Part shown: positions 36,354 through 44,831 of the stretch, in pieces | How the letters are laid out: each line of letters begins with the position of its first letter | Position numbering within the stretch: position 1 is the first letter of the stretch | Assembly: GCF_013343235.1 (NCBI RefSeq) | Contig: NZ_CP040094.1 | Coordinates: 6,443,001-6,507,000 of the forward strand | Direction of reading: 5' to 3' | Length of the DNA: 64,000 nt | Source: Nostoc sp. TCL240-02 | Lineage (GTDB): Bacteria; Cyanobacteriota; Cyanobacteriia; Cyanobacteriales; Nostocaceae | Translations under genes and position numbers: made by a program | Notes under the pieces: model-generated | The model's database searches: none | What the model was told of the DNA's origin: nothing | What the model saw: only the letters and a program-made list of their open reading frames with translations

Positions 36354-36812
36354 ATGTCCAATATATATATCTCTGGTGCATTAACTGATGTAATAAATCC
36401 GGTAGAATGCAAAGCACTTTATGAGAAAATTGGCTTACTTTGCGAAGAAATTGGTCTTCAAGCCTATGTTCCACACAAACAAACTGATCCCGTAAATAAT
36501 CCCGATATTAGTCCTCGTGAAGTTTTCGACCAAGATAAGTATCAGGTAAGCAATTCAGACTTAGTTATTGCTTACCTTGGCTCATTATCCTTTGGTGTTG
36601 GAATGGAATTAGCTTTTGCAGAGACAAACAATATTCCTATTATTCTTCTATACGAAACAGGTAAAAAAATATCAAGATTTCCACGCGGTATTCCCACTGT
36701 GATTGCGGAAATACAGTTTCACGATCATGAAGATGCTTTGAATCAGCTTAAAAAAGTTTTGGCGAAGTGGAACCCAGAGCATCCACAATTTCCGTTGTCA
36801 GCAAGGCAGTAG
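36354..36812 (+). CDS. Nucleoside 2-deoxyribosyltransferase-like protein
   Basis: A 152-residue Rossmann-like protein of the deoxyribosyltransferase/DNPH1 group. It begins NIYISGALTD; SDLVIAYLG near residue 65 carries the conserved Asp, and FGVGMELAFAETN near residue 80 carries the catalytic Glu. Relatives cleave the N-glycosidic bond of deoxynucleosides or dNMPs. It is 124 bp after the dCTP-deaminase-like gene and 24 bp before the dCMP deaminase gene, so an operon is likely. Active residues appear intact, so it may release free bases. Confidence 0.78.
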   Translation: MSNIYISGALTDVINPVECKALYEKIGLLCEEIGLQAYVPHKQTDPVNNPDISPREVFDQDKYQVSNSDLVIAYLGSLSFGVGMELAFAETNNIPIILLYETGKKISRFPRGIPTVIAEIQFHDHEDALNQLKKVLAKWNPEHPQFPLSARQ

Positions 36813-36836
36813 AATAAAGTTTGAAATTGACAAATT

Positions 36837-37409
36837 ATGCAAGATATTTCCCAAATCGACGAACGCCATCAAAGACCAACATGGGATGAATACTTTCTGA
36901 TGTTGGCTAAACTTGCAGCAACTCGTTCAACGTGTTTAGCCTTTCCCGTGGGTGCTGTGATTGTGAAAAACAAGCAGGTAGTGGCAACAGGTTACAATGG
37001 CTCACCATCGGATTCGGCACATTGTACGGCTCAGGGCTACTGTTATCCAGGATTGAGTAGCTGTGATGCTAGTAGAACTTTACCATCAAGGGCTGTACAC
37101 GCGGAAGCAAATGCGATCGCACAAGCAGCAAAGCATGGGACTTCTACAGATGGTGCAAGTATTTATGTCACTTTAGAACCTTGTCTGTCTTGTTTAAAGT
37201 TAATTATCTCCGCAGGAATTAAGGAAGTGTTTTATGAAACCTCTTTCAACAGTGGGGAGAAGGTCTTGGTGAGAGATTCTTTTGTCAATGAAGGCTTAGT
37301 CGCTTTTAAACAGATTCAGTTATCTGAAGTAACAGCACAACAAGCTGCTCAATTTCTCCTCAATCCGACATCTGTGGCTAGAACAGTAAGGTGTGTTCAG
37401 GAACTTTAA
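36837..37409 (+). CDS. dCMP deaminase (ComEB-like cytidine deaminase family)
   Basis: A 190-residue zinc deaminase. Zinc and proton-shuttle motifs are HAEANAIAQAA near residue 94 and PCLSCLK near residue 120. The GYNGSPSDSAHCTAQGYCYPG stretch with extra Cys/His residues is typical of dCMP deaminases that bind a second zinc. It would convert dCMP to dUMP, the substrate of ThyX and ThyA. The 24-bp gap to the upstream deoxyribosyltransferase gene suggests co-transcription. Length normal. Confidence 0.88.
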   Translation: MQDISQIDERHQRPTWDEYFLMLAKLAATRSTCLAFPVGAVIVKNKQVVATGYNGSPSDSAHCTAQGYCYPGLSSCDASRTLPSRAVHAEANAIAQAAKHGTSTDGASIYVTLEPCLSCLKLIISAGIKEVFYETSFNSGEKVLVRDSFVNEGLVAFKQIQLSEVTAQQAAQFLLNPTSVARTVRCVQEL

Positions 37410-37462
37410 CACACCCTCTAATTGAAGATTATTAAATCCACAATTTCAAATCCTGAGATTCT

Positions 37463-37999
37463 TTAAGGCCGATAACTCCGACGGATTTCTGTAATTTGAT
37501 CTGCTACATCCAGGAGAGATTTGGGCATTTCTGGCCCTGTGAGAATGATATCGACGTGAGGAGGGCGTTTTGCCAGAAACGCTAAAACTTCCGTTTCAGG
37601 AATTAAACCAAAGTTAATCGCTAAACTTAACTCATCTAAGACCACGAGAGAATACTTGCTTTCACACACTACTTGTTGTGTATATTGCCACAGTTTTTGT
37701 AAGGCTTGATTTTCCGTATCATCTAAATGTGGTGTATCGATACAACGAGGCAAATCACAGCGAATCCAATCTAAATTTTGTCCTAATTGTATGGGTCGAT
37801 CGTGTCCTTGACGAATACCTCCTTTGAGGAACTGCACGATTAATACTGGCGTTCCTTGTCCAGCTATTCTCAGTGATTGAGCTATTACGCTCGTAAAAAA
37901 ATTACGATGGGAAGTAGTGAAAACTTGCACTAGTCCTTCAACTGGATATGGCAAGGTAAGGGTTGAATTGATGCTTTGAGTTTCTAGCTGGGCAACCAT
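37463..37999 (-). CDS. CobO/BtuR-like P-loop protein with degenerate Walker A
   Basis: A 178-residue protein if started at ATG 37999; an in-frame TTG at 38023 gives eight more residues. It has the shape of the corrinoid adenosyltransferase CobO/BtuR: VLIVQFLKGGIRQG, YSLVVLDELSLAINFGLI, and VDIILTGPEMPKSLLDVADQITEI. The Walker A, normally TGxGKGKTTAA, reads TTSHRNFFTS with no Lys, so ATP binding should be impaired or altered. It may have a different role from cobalamin adenosylation. Convergent with the dCMP deaminase gene. Confidence 0.75.
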   Translation of the reverse strand: MVAQLETQSINSTLTLPYPVEGLVQVFTTSHRNFFTSVIAQSLRIAGQGTPVLIVQFLKGGIRQGHDRPIQLGQNLDWIRCDLPRCIDTPHLDDTENQALQKLWQYTQQVVCESKYSLVVLDELSLAINFGLIPETEVLAFLAKRPPHVDIILTGPEMPKSLLDVADQITEIRRSYRP

Positions 38000-38023
38000 A
38001 GAGTTAAGTTCAAAAAGATACAA

Positions 38024-38342
38024 TAATTAAGTTTTTTTGCTGACAGTAATAAGTACAAATATACCTGTACAATCAATCTATTTTTCACAGGTATGGTGGA
38101 TTTGATAAATTGCATTCTTAGTCAAACACTACGTTTGTGTGCAAGTCAAGAGTTGTTTTGATTTAAATTTACGTCTTTTCCCTGTAAATACTTGTAAAAG
38201 TTAAAACATAAGAGTTACAGTTCCAATTATTTAAGAAGGCTGGGTATAACGTCTGAAAATCCCTAAATGTTAGATTTGTCGGTTGTTTGGGCAAAACAGA
38301 CTTAGCAAGTAGTGAATTTGACAGCATGAGGAGTGAATTGTT
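38024..38342. other. Divergent promoter region
   Basis: 319 bp between the divergent CobO-like and nucleotide kinase genes. No gene or repeat seen. Both promoters should be here. Confidence 0.4.
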
Positions 38343-38966
38343 GTGAGATTGGTGATTCTGGGAGGTTCAGGATCGGGGAAAAGCACTCAAGCGCAAAGGC
38401 TTGGCAGATACTTTGATATTCCTCTGATTTCTACAGGTGAGATTTTACGGGAAGCAATATCTGGCTCTCAGCCCCTGCCGGAATTTCGATGGTCGGAAGC
38501 CGATCCCCGGACTTCTCTTTCGGTTTACGCTAGTCTAAATGAACTAGGTTATCATGCACTGCCCTACATACAAAAAGGGGAGTTAGTTCCAGACGAAATG
38601 ATCGTTGATTTGATCAGAGTTCGCCTCAGACAACCAGATATTAACTGCGATTGGGTGTTAGAGGGTTATCCTCGTACTGCCTTCCAAGCTGAGGAATTAG
38701 ATTTTTTATTGGATGATTTAGGGCAAAAGCTAGATTGGGCAATTTATCTCCAAGTTCCAGAAGCAGTGATGGTTAGTCGATCCTTAGGGCGATCGCTACC
38801 AGATGACCAACCCGAAATCGTGCAGCGCCGTGTAGAATTATTCTACGATCGCACCATTCCAATCCTAGAATATTACGACCGTCGTCGCTGCCTATTGACC
38901 ATCAACGGCGACCAATCACCAGAAATGGTGCAGCAAAATATTTTGACTCTACTTTCAGTTCCTTAG
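38343..38966 (+). CDS. Adenylate-kinase-like nucleoside monophosphate kinase
   Basis: A 207-residue kinase starting at GTG. Walker A is GGSGSGKST at residues 6-14; the NMP-binding region STGEILREAI follows; DWVLEGYPRTAFQAEEL near residue 99 corresponds to the GFPRT motif; the lid RSLPDDQPEIVQRRVELF is short. It fits the adenylate kinase family but has substitutions (GYPRT) and an inserted WSEADPRTS segment near residue 45. The substrate is therefore uncertain. Cyanobacteria often have such a second Adk-like gene beside the one in the ribosomal cluster. Confidence 0.8.
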   Translation: MRLVILGGSGSGKSTQAQRLGRYFDIPLISTGEILREAISGSQPLPEFRWSEADPRTSLSVYASLNELGYHALPYIQKGELVPDEMIVDLIRVRLRQPDINCDWVLEGYPRTAFQAEELDFLLDDLGQKLDWAIYLQVPEAVMVSRSLGRSLPDDQPEIVQRRVELFYDRTIPILEYYDRRRCLLTINGDQSPEMVQQNILTLLSVP

Positions 38967-39101
38967 AAGAGTGCTGAGTTCTGAGTGGGGGAGTTAGGAG
39001 TTAAGAAGAATTCTTCCCCATGCCCTATGCCCTATGCCCAATCCCCACTGACAACACTAAGGTAATCTTAAGGCAGTATTGTAAAACTTGAGGCAATTCC
39101 A

Positions 39102-39845
39102 ATGGCTTGGCAGCGTCCAGACGGCCGTCTTCCTTACGAACTACGCCCGATCAGCTTTTACCCCAGTTTCACCCACTTTGCCCCCGGTTCTGTTCTAGCA
39201 AGATGCGGTGATACTCAGGTACTTTGTACTGTTAGCGTTAATAAGGGAGTCCCGAAGTTTCTCGAAGGAACTGGTAAAGGCTGGTTAACTGCTGAGTACC
39301 GAATGTTACCATCTGCCACTCAAAAACGCCAAGAAAGGGAACTATTGAAATTATCTGGACGGACGCAAGAAATTCAACGTTTAATTGGGCGCAGCTTACG
39401 TGCAGCAGTGGATTTTGAGGCACTAGGAGAACGCACGCTAACTGTAGATGCTGATGTCTTGCAAGCAGATGCTGGAACTAGAACAACAGCGATTACAGGC
39501 TCCTTTGTGGCGTTGGCTCATGCGATTTCTAAATTGTTGCAGGAAGGCGTGTTAGAGCGATCGCCTCTGTGTGGACAGGTAGCAGCAGTTTCCGTAGGAT
39601 TACTGGAGGGAGAGCCATTTTTGGATCTTAATTACATCGAAGATGTGGCTGCAACAGTAGACTTTAACGTGGTGATGAATCAACACCTCGGCATCATTGA
39701 AGTTCAAGGAACAGCCGAAGAAGGGAGCTTTAGCCGCACTCAGTTGGATCAACTCCTAGATGTCGCTCAAAAAGGAATTCAGGAATTGTTAATCGCCCAA
39801 CGCGAAGCGATCGCTGATTGGGAAGCATTGGTTGTGATTAATTAG
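39102..39845 (+). CDS. rph: Ribonuclease PH
   Basis: A 247-residue phosphorolytic 3' exoribonuclease that trims tRNA precursors. The N-terminus [15 protein letters not shown] has the RPDGR hallmark; [38 protein letters not shown] and [18 protein letters not shown] follow, covering the phosphate-binding Arg pair and catalytic Asp. It forms a ring hexamer in other bacteria. Length and motifs are intact. Single gene. Confidence 0.96.
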   Translation: MAWQRPDGRLPYELRPISFYPSFTHFAPGSVLARCGDTQVLCTVSVNKGVPKFLEGTGKGWLTAEYRMLPSATQKRQERELLKLSGRTQEIQRLIGRSLRAAVDFEALGERTLTVDADVLQADAGTRTTAITGSFVALAHAISKLLQEGVLERSPLCGQVAAVSVGLLEGEPFLDLNYIEDVAATVDFNVVMNQHLGIIEVQGTAEEGSFSRTQLDQLLDVAQKGIQELLIAQREAIADWEALVVIN

Positions 39846-40131
39846 TTTTATTAATTTTTCATAAGAATTAATAAATGTATCCTCTGTGGTGTTAATCAAC
39901 AAAGTATCAAGTAACTGGGTGTAAATAAAAATAATTATGAGAGGAGTTAGTAGTTAGTACAACTGACTACTGACAATGACTACTGACAACTTATCGTTAA
40001 TGGTGATAATGAGCATCTACGATTTTCCAGCCTACTTAATCCATGATGTTAAATGTTTCAAAAGTTAAAAAGGAGGATTGTAATAAGTTCGGTATGGTAT
40101 TGCTGGAAGCCAGCAATATGATGATGAAGCC
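39846..40131. other. Intergenic region upstream of pgl
   Basis: 286 bp without a gene. Imperfect repeats of ACTACTGACAA-type words lie around 39950-39990. AAGGAGG near 40070 is too far from the pgl start to be its ribosome-binding site. Confidence 0.35.
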
Positions 40132-40854
40132 ATGAGCAAAACCGTTGAAGTTCTACCGGATCAGCCGGCGCTGGTTGCACGAGCGCTAGAATTAATTCTG
40201 TCTAAGTTAGAAACTGCTATTGAGCAGCGAGGGCGGTTTACCATCGCCTTATCTGGCGGCAGTACACCTAAACCGTTATACGAAGCGATCGCTACTCAAA
40301 AACTGCCTTGGGATAAAATTCATGTATTCTGGGGGGATGAGCGTTATGTGCCACCAGATCACCCCGATAGCAATGAACTGATGACGCGTCGTGCATGGCT
40401 AGATCGTGTTGATATCCCAGCAGCTAACATTCACCCCGTACCAACTTTAGAAGCCAATCCAGAACTCGCGGCTGCAAAGTATGAACAACATCTCAAAGAA
40501 TTTTTCAATTCTTCTGGGGTAGAGTTTCCCGCATTGGATGTAGTACTACTCGGAATGGGTGATGATGCACATACTGCATCTTTGTTTCCCCACACAGAGG
40601 CTCTCAAAGTACGCGATCGCCTGGTGACTGTGGGTAACAAAGACGGAAACCCCAGAATAAGTTTCACATACCCCTTCATCAACTCTGCTCTCAGTGTGAT
40701 TTTTCTGGTTGCTGGTGCTAATAAACGCCCAGCTTTGGCGCAAGTCTTTGCACCTGTCGCCGATGACTTCGCTTACCCATCCCGCTTAATTCGGCCCCAA
40801 GGTGAACTTTGGTGGCTGCTGGATGCAGCAGCAGGTTCGGAACTTCAACATTAA
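40132..40854 (+). CDS. pgl: 6-phosphogluconolactonase
   Basis: A 240-residue DevB/SOL-type enzyme that hydrolyses 6-phosphogluconolactone in the oxidative pentose phosphate path, important for reductant supply in the dark and in heterocysts. Motifs include FTIALSGGSTPKPLYEAI, IHVFWGDERYVPPDHPDSN, and LLGMGDDAHTASLFPHT with catalytic His. Length and residues are complete. Followed by a dispersed palindromic repeat. Secure. Confidence 0.95.
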   Translation: MSKTVEVLPDQPALVARALELILSKLETAIEQRGRFTIALSGGSTPKPLYEAIATQKLPWDKIHVFWGDERYVPPDHPDSNELMTRRAWLDRVDIPAANIHPVPTLEANPELAAAKYEQHLKEFFNSSGVEFPALDVVLLGMGDDAHTASLFPHTEALKVRDRLVTVGNKDGNPRISFTYPFINSALSVIFLVAGANKRPALAQVFAPVADDFAYPSRLIRPQGELWWLLDAAAGSELQH

Positions 40855-40856
40855 AC

Positions 40857-40990
40857 TTGGGAATTGGGAATTGGGCATGGGGCATGAAGAAGAGACAAGG
40901 GAGACAAGGAAGAGGGGGGAGACAAGAGAAAGACTTGTTCAATAATTCTCCCTTGTCCCCCCTGCCCCGTGCCCCCATGCCCCCTGCTTC
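40857..40990. repeat. Dispersed palindromic repeat, copy A
   Basis: GGGAATTGGGCATGGGGCAT, then GAAGAAGAGACAAGG, GGGGGGAGACAAGAG, GACTTGTTCAATAATTC and a C-rich arm CCCTTGTCCCCCCTGCCCC. Two inverted copies occur at 53880-54003 and 58617-58726. The arms are complementary, so the element can fold into a long hairpin. Confidence 0.75.
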
Positions 40991-41098
40991 CTTTCCCGTA
41001 TCAAATCGGCAGTAATTGCTAGAATCTAAAGCTAGGGCCGCCTCTGCTTGCCAGTCCTACCTATATTTATGATGATCTTGAACAAAGGCTAAATATCG

Positions 41099-41974
41099 AT
41101 GATCGTCTGCCCTAATTGCAATCATCCCAACCCTGATGGTGCTGTCCAATGCGAAGCTTGCTATACACCGTTGCCCGCGACTACTAACTGTCCTAGTTGT
41201 GGGGCAAGTGTGCAGGCAGATGCTGCATTCTGTGGACAGTGTGGCTGTAACCTTCACTCCGCAGGAGTTCCACATGTTCATAGTTCGGTAGCTACAACAG
41301 TTACTCCCGATGTTCCTGTGGAAGTACCACCGTTAGTTCCACCCGATCCTCTGTTAGAACTTTTACAACCAGATGCTTTGGGAATGAGCGGTTCTACTAA
41401 CTCTCATCCTCCCAGTTCATCTTTACCAGCAACAGAGGTGGCAGCTCCTCCAGTAGCTCCCCCAGAGGCAGCTGTTATAGAAAACAGCCCCCCAGAAGCA
41501 GAGCCAAGCGTCGCAGTACCCGTAGTTTCTGGACAAAGTATTCCTACTCCACCACCGTTGGAACCAGCGCCACCCTCTGAAGCGGAACTACCTCCACCAG
41601 CTGCACCAGCACCAACTGCAACCGTTGCCAGAACACAATTGCAGCAGGTTATGGCGCGGTTAATCCACGTTCAAACTGATCGACTAATTGAATTGCCGCA
41701 AAATCTCTCTGTGATTCATATCGGCAAGCCTAATGATCGGATTCCTCCAGATATAGACGTTTCAGGATTTCCTAATTCAGAAGTTGTCTCGCGAATTCAT
41801 GCAGATATTCGTGTTGAGGGAGACGCTCACTATGTAGAAGATGTGGGAAGTTCTAATGGCACTTACATTAATAACTTGCCCCTTTTACCAGGAAATCGTC
41901 ATCGATTGCGACCAGGCGATCGCATCAGTTTGGGTAAAGGAGACTTAATGACATTCCTGTTTCAACTTGCTTAA
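41099..41974 (+). CDS. Zinc-ribbon and FHA-domain protein
   Basis: A 291-residue protein. Two zinc ribbons at the N-terminus: CPNCNHPNPDGAVQCEAC (residues 4-21) and CPSCGASVQADAAFCGQCG (about 31-49). A Pro/Ala/Glu-rich linker (about 70-175) follows. A C-terminal FHA domain starts near residue 200: IHIGKPNDRIPPDIDVSGFP, VVSRIHADI and GSSNGTYINN, the motifs that bind phosphothreonine. It probably links a Ser/Thr-kinase signal to a target. Kinase not in window. No signal peptide. Confidence 0.92.
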   Translation: MIVCPNCNHPNPDGAVQCEACYTPLPATTNCPSCGASVQADAAFCGQCGCNLHSAGVPHVHSSVATTVTPDVPVEVPPLVPPDPLLELLQPDALGMSGSTNSHPPSSSLPATEVAAPPVAPPEAAVIENSPPEAEPSVAVPVVSGQSIPTPPPLEPAPPSEAELPPPAAPAPTATVARTQLQQVMARLIHVQTDRLIELPQNLSVIHIGKPNDRIPPDIDVSGFPNSEVVSRIHADIRVEGDAHYVEDVGSSNGTYINNLPLLPGNRHRLRPGDRISLGKGDLMTFLFQLA

Positions 41975-42051
41975 CTGATTTTCCATTAATTATGACATCA
42001 GTCTAAGCATGTTCTGCCCATCCTCCGGCATCCTTTTTGGAGGAGAAACAA

Positions 42052-42213
42052 ATGCACCGCATCAGACAAGCGACGGATAACTATGTTGTTTTTGATAGCG
42101 CCATAGTTTATGACCGTCGCTTCGATGTGCGAATTGTTGCATTGTTTAGGAACTCCACTACCTCAATAATTACACTAGGATGGATAAAATACACTGCCAA
42201 TTTAAAATTTTGA
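42052..42213 (+). CDS. Possible 53-residue small protein
   Basis: A short ORF, MHRIRQATDNYVVFDSAIVY at the start, preceded by a strong GGAGGAG 11 bases before the ATG. It ends in a stretch translated from an STRR-type repeat (AATTTAAAATTTTGAATTTTC), so its natural 3' end may have been replaced. No family recognised. It could be a real small protein or a fragment. Confidence 0.35.
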   Translation: MHRIRQATDNYVVFDSAIVYDRRFDVRIVALFRNSTTSIITLGWIKYTANLKF

Positions 42214-42240
42214 ATTTTCCAGAAAATCTAAAATCCAAAA
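42196..42240. repeat. STRR-type AT-rich repeat
   Basis: AATTTAAAATTTTGAATTTTCC followed by AAAATCTAAAATCCAAAAT. It has the same word set as the repeat after hemE (18032-18105). Confidence 0.5.
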
Positions 42241-42251
42241 TAGAGTGACCT

Positions 42252-42998
42252 ATGAGGGAACCAAGTAAAAATTTTGAACCCTTGCTTACCCAAGAAGCCC
42301 CGTCAGTTGTTGAGCGTATGGGGCTAACCTGGCTAATTGCAGCAGCGATCGCAACTGCTTTACTGTGGCAAGTACCAGGAGGTGATTATATCTTATACCC
42401 ATTTACAATTCTGGCAACCTGGTTCCATGAAATGGGTCACGGCTTAATGGCACTCCTATTAGGGGGACAGTTTCAAAAATTACAGATTTTTAGCAATGGT
42501 TCTGGTGTTGCAACTTATGGCATCCGGTCGTCATTGGGGCCAATTGGCCCGGCAATGGTCGCAGCTGCCGGGCCAATGGGGCCGCCTCTTGCGGGCGCAG
42601 CTTTGATTCTGGCTTCCCGTAGTTTTAAAGCAGCTTCCCTAAGTTTAAAAATATTAGGGAGTTTTTTGCTACTTTCTACATTGATTTGGATACGTTCCTG
42701 GTTTGGATTGGTGGCAATTCCCTTATTGGGTTTAATAATCTTGGGTATCGCCCTGAAAGCACCTCGCTGGGCACAGGGGTTTGCCATCCAATTTCTGGGT
42801 GTACAAGCTTGTGTGAGTACGTACCATCAACTCGATTATCTATTTAGTAGTTCTGCTGGCCCCCTTGGACTCTCTGATACAGCGCAAATGCAGCGATATT
42901 TGCTTTTACCTTACTGGTTTTGGGGCGGGTTGATGGCGATCGCATCTCTGGTGATTTTAGTCCAAAGTCTCCGCGTTGCCTATCGTTCGGAGCAATGA
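42252..42998 (+). CDS. M50 family metallopeptidase (membrane)
   Basis: A 248-residue multi-pass membrane protein. The HExxH zinc motif is WFHEMGHGLMALL near residue 62, inside a hydrophobic segment; further membrane segments are near 25-45, 100-120, 130-170 and 210-240. The M50 family includes intramembrane site-2-type proteases; the second motif is not obvious, so the substrate and activity are uncertain. The stop codon overlaps the next ATG (ATGA). Part of its 3' end is duplicated 490 bp downstream. Confidence 0.8.
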   Translation: MREPSKNFEPLLTQEAPSVVERMGLTWLIAAAIATALLWQVPGGDYILYPFTILATWFHEMGHGLMALLLGGQFQKLQIFSNGSGVATYGIRSSLGPIGPAMVAAAGPMGPPLAGAALILASRSFKAASLSLKILGSFLLLSTLIWIRSWFGLVAIPLLGLIILGIALKAPRWAQGFAIQFLGVQACVSTYHQLDYLFSSSAGPLGLSDTAQMQRYLLLPYWFWGGLMAIASLVILVQSLRVAYRSEQ

Positions 42999-43180
42999 GT
43001 AAGAAGCACCATCAAAAGGCGATTGAATCTTTAACTCAAAGAATTACTGAACATCAAGAAAAGATTAGACTGGAATCAGAGAAGAGTTTTCCTGACGAAG
43101 GTTTAATTAAGCATTGGGAAAAAGAGATTCGTGCTTTTGACAAGGCAATCCAACAAGCGCGTAAAAGATTGGGACAATAA
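42995..43180 (+). CDS. Small coiled-coil-like protein
   Basis: A 61-residue protein whose ATG overlaps the stop of the M50 gene by ATGA, a sign of translational coupling. Sequence is charged and helical (IESLTQRITEHQEKIRLESE, KEIRAFDKAIQQARKRL). No known family. Likely a small partner in the M50 operon. Confidence 0.65.
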   Translation: MSKKHHQKAIESLTQRITEHQEKIRLESEKSFPDEGLIKHWEKEIRAFDKAIQQARKRLGQ

Positions 43181-43182
43181 AT

Positions 43183-43437
43183 ATGCAGATTAGCGATCGC
43201 TCTCTTGCAGTCACGAATTCAACCCTCAGTATCTTGATTGCTGAATTAAGTACAGAGTGCCTGAGAGTACAAGCTCTAGTTAACCAGTTACAGTTACCTA
43301 GTTTAACTACTAACCAACAAGCTGAAATTCTTGCAGAACTCCTAGCTGCTACGGTTCATCTGCATAATCATTGTGATGAGGATTTTCAGACGCTAATTGT
43401 TGAAGAAATGGAGAATTTGCCAGATGAAGAGGATTGA
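43183..43437 (+). CDS. Small acidic helical protein
   Basis: An 84-residue protein that starts two bases after the preceding stop. It is helical and acidic, ending in VEEMENLPDEED. No family recognised. The tight spacing suggests an operon M50-61aa-84aa. Confidence 0.6.
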   Translation: MQISDRSLAVTNSTLSILIAELSTECLRVQALVNQLQLPSLTTNQQAEILAELLAATVHLHNHCDEDFQTLIVEEMENLPDEED

Positions 43438-43440
43438 CTA

Positions 43441-43506
43441 GTGATTTTAATTTTAGTCCAAAGTCTCCGCGTCGCCTATCGTTCAGAATGAATATACAAA
43501 TTAGCG
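43441..43506 (+). pseudogene. Duplicated tail of the M50 gene plus head of the 84-aa gene
   Basis: GTGATTTTAATTTTAGTCCA and what follows, through CGCCTATCGTTCAGAATGA, repeat 42951-42998 with few changes. The next bases AATATACAAATTAGCG match the start of the 84-residue gene (AATATGCAGATTAGCG at 43181). The 61-residue gene is skipped. A duplicated and deleted copy of the operon junction. Confidence 0.75.
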
Positions 43507-43519
43507 CGCCAATCCTTAC

Positions 43520-44524
43520 CTAAACTGACGGTTGAGCGCGAATTTCATTGGCACAAGGACGACCATTTTCAACATCAGCAATATTAGCAAAAGTTGTTTC
43601 TGCAATATTGTGAAGAGCCTCTGCTGTAAAAAAGGCTTGATGTCCGGTAATTAGTACATTGGGGAACATTGTCAGACGTTGGAAAATATCATCTTGAATA
43701 ATTTCGCCAGATAAATCCTCAAAAAACAATTCCGATTCTTGTTCGTAGACATCCACACCGAGATAGCCAATCTTACCAGACTTCAATCCCTCAATCACTG
43801 CTTGGGTATCAATCAGCGCTCCCCGGCTAGTGTTAATTAGCATTACGCCTGGCTTAATCTGTTCTAGAGTCTCAGCGTTAATCAAGTGATGCGTTTCGGG
43901 AGTCAGGGGGCAATGCAGAGAGATAATATCAGAGTTGGCAAATAGCTCAGGTAATTCTACATACTTTCCACCTAGCGCCTCCAATTCTGGATTGCGATAA
44001 ACGTCGAATGCGAGTAGGTTACAGCCAAACCCCTTCATAATCTGTCCTAAAATCAGACCGATTTTACCTGTGCCGACAATCCCCACTGTACGCTTATGCA
44101 AGTTAAATCCCAACAGTCCATCTAGGGAAAAATTGCTTTCTCGGACACGGTTATAAGCCCGATGAATTTTGCGATTGAGGCTTAAAATCAATCCTACGGT
44201 ATGTTCTGCTACTCCATAAGGTGAGTAAGCGGGGACACGCACAACAGTAATTCCTAAATCTGCTGCGGCTTGTAAGTCTACATTGTTAAACCCAGCACAC
44301 CGAAGGACAACCAGCTTAGTACCCCGTGAGGCGAGAAGTTTTAAAGTTGGGGCATCAACCTGATCGTGTACAAATACGCAAACCGCCGGAAATCCGGCGG
44401 CGAGGATAGCAGTATCCCGATTTAAACGGGGTTCAAAAAACGCTAATTCGTGTTGTGTGGGAGAATTTACAGTTGATAAAAACTGTCGATCGTAGACTTT
44501 TGTACTGAAGACTGCTACTTTCAT
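43520..44524 (-). CDS. ldhA: D-lactate dehydrogenase (2-hydroxyacid dehydrogenase family)
   Basis: A 334-residue enzyme starting at the ATG at 44524 ([16 protein letters not shown]), aligned with E. coli LdhA. NAD-binding [17 protein letters not shown] near residue 155, catalytic Arg in NTSRGALID, Glu in YEQE and His in [12 protein letters not shown]. It reduces pyruvate to D-lactate during fermentation in the dark. The upstream in-frame codons at 44525-44536 are less likely. Cytoplasmic. Secure family identification. Confidence 0.93.
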   Translation of the reverse strand: MKVAVFSTKVYDRQFLSTVNSPTQHELAFFEPRLNRDTAILAAGFPAVCVFVHDQVDAPTLKLLASRGTKLVVLRCAGFNNVDLQAAADLGITVVRVPAYSPYGVAEHTVGLILSLNRKIHRAYNRVRESNFSLDGLLGFNLHKRTVGIVGTGKIGLILGQIMKGFGCNLLAFDVYRNPELEALGGKYVELPELFANSDIISLHCPLTPETHHLINAETLEQIKPGVMLINTSRGALIDTQAVIEGLKSGKIGYLGVDVYEQESELFFEDLSGEIIQDDIFQRLTMFPNVLITGHQAFFTAEALHNIAETTFANIADVENGRPCANEIRAQPSV

Positions 44525-44831
44525 GCAAAACCTCAAGCTTTATGCTGCACGGTATCCGACTACATAATACCTTGGCAGTTAGAAAAGCGATGTCTAAGAC
44601 GGGCTATTCGCTATCGTATTTTTGAATATTGCCAGCTTTCAGAATTGATGTTTGTGTAAACAGTTTAATAACTATAGGATTTATGCACTAAAAACCTGAA
44701 ACCTTTTTTCCACACTCCCTTTAGCCTTATTTAAATAAAAAAATTAGCTAAAAACCCCCTTAAAAAAGGTGGTTGAGATATATCTTCTGCGTAAGCCCGA
44801 AACTAAAGCAAAAATCTAGAATTCAGAATAA
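44525..44831. other. Intergenic region, no gene
   Basis: 307 bp of AT-rich DNA between ldhA and the serine hydrolase gene, both on the minus strand. Only a weak hairpin (ACCCCCTT / AAGGTGGT, about 44753-44774) was seen. Confidence 0.35.

Noticed and set aside
44753..44774. Terminator-like ACCCCCTT/AAGGTGGT hairpin
   Set aside because: Short imperfect stem with no T tract in the right direction.
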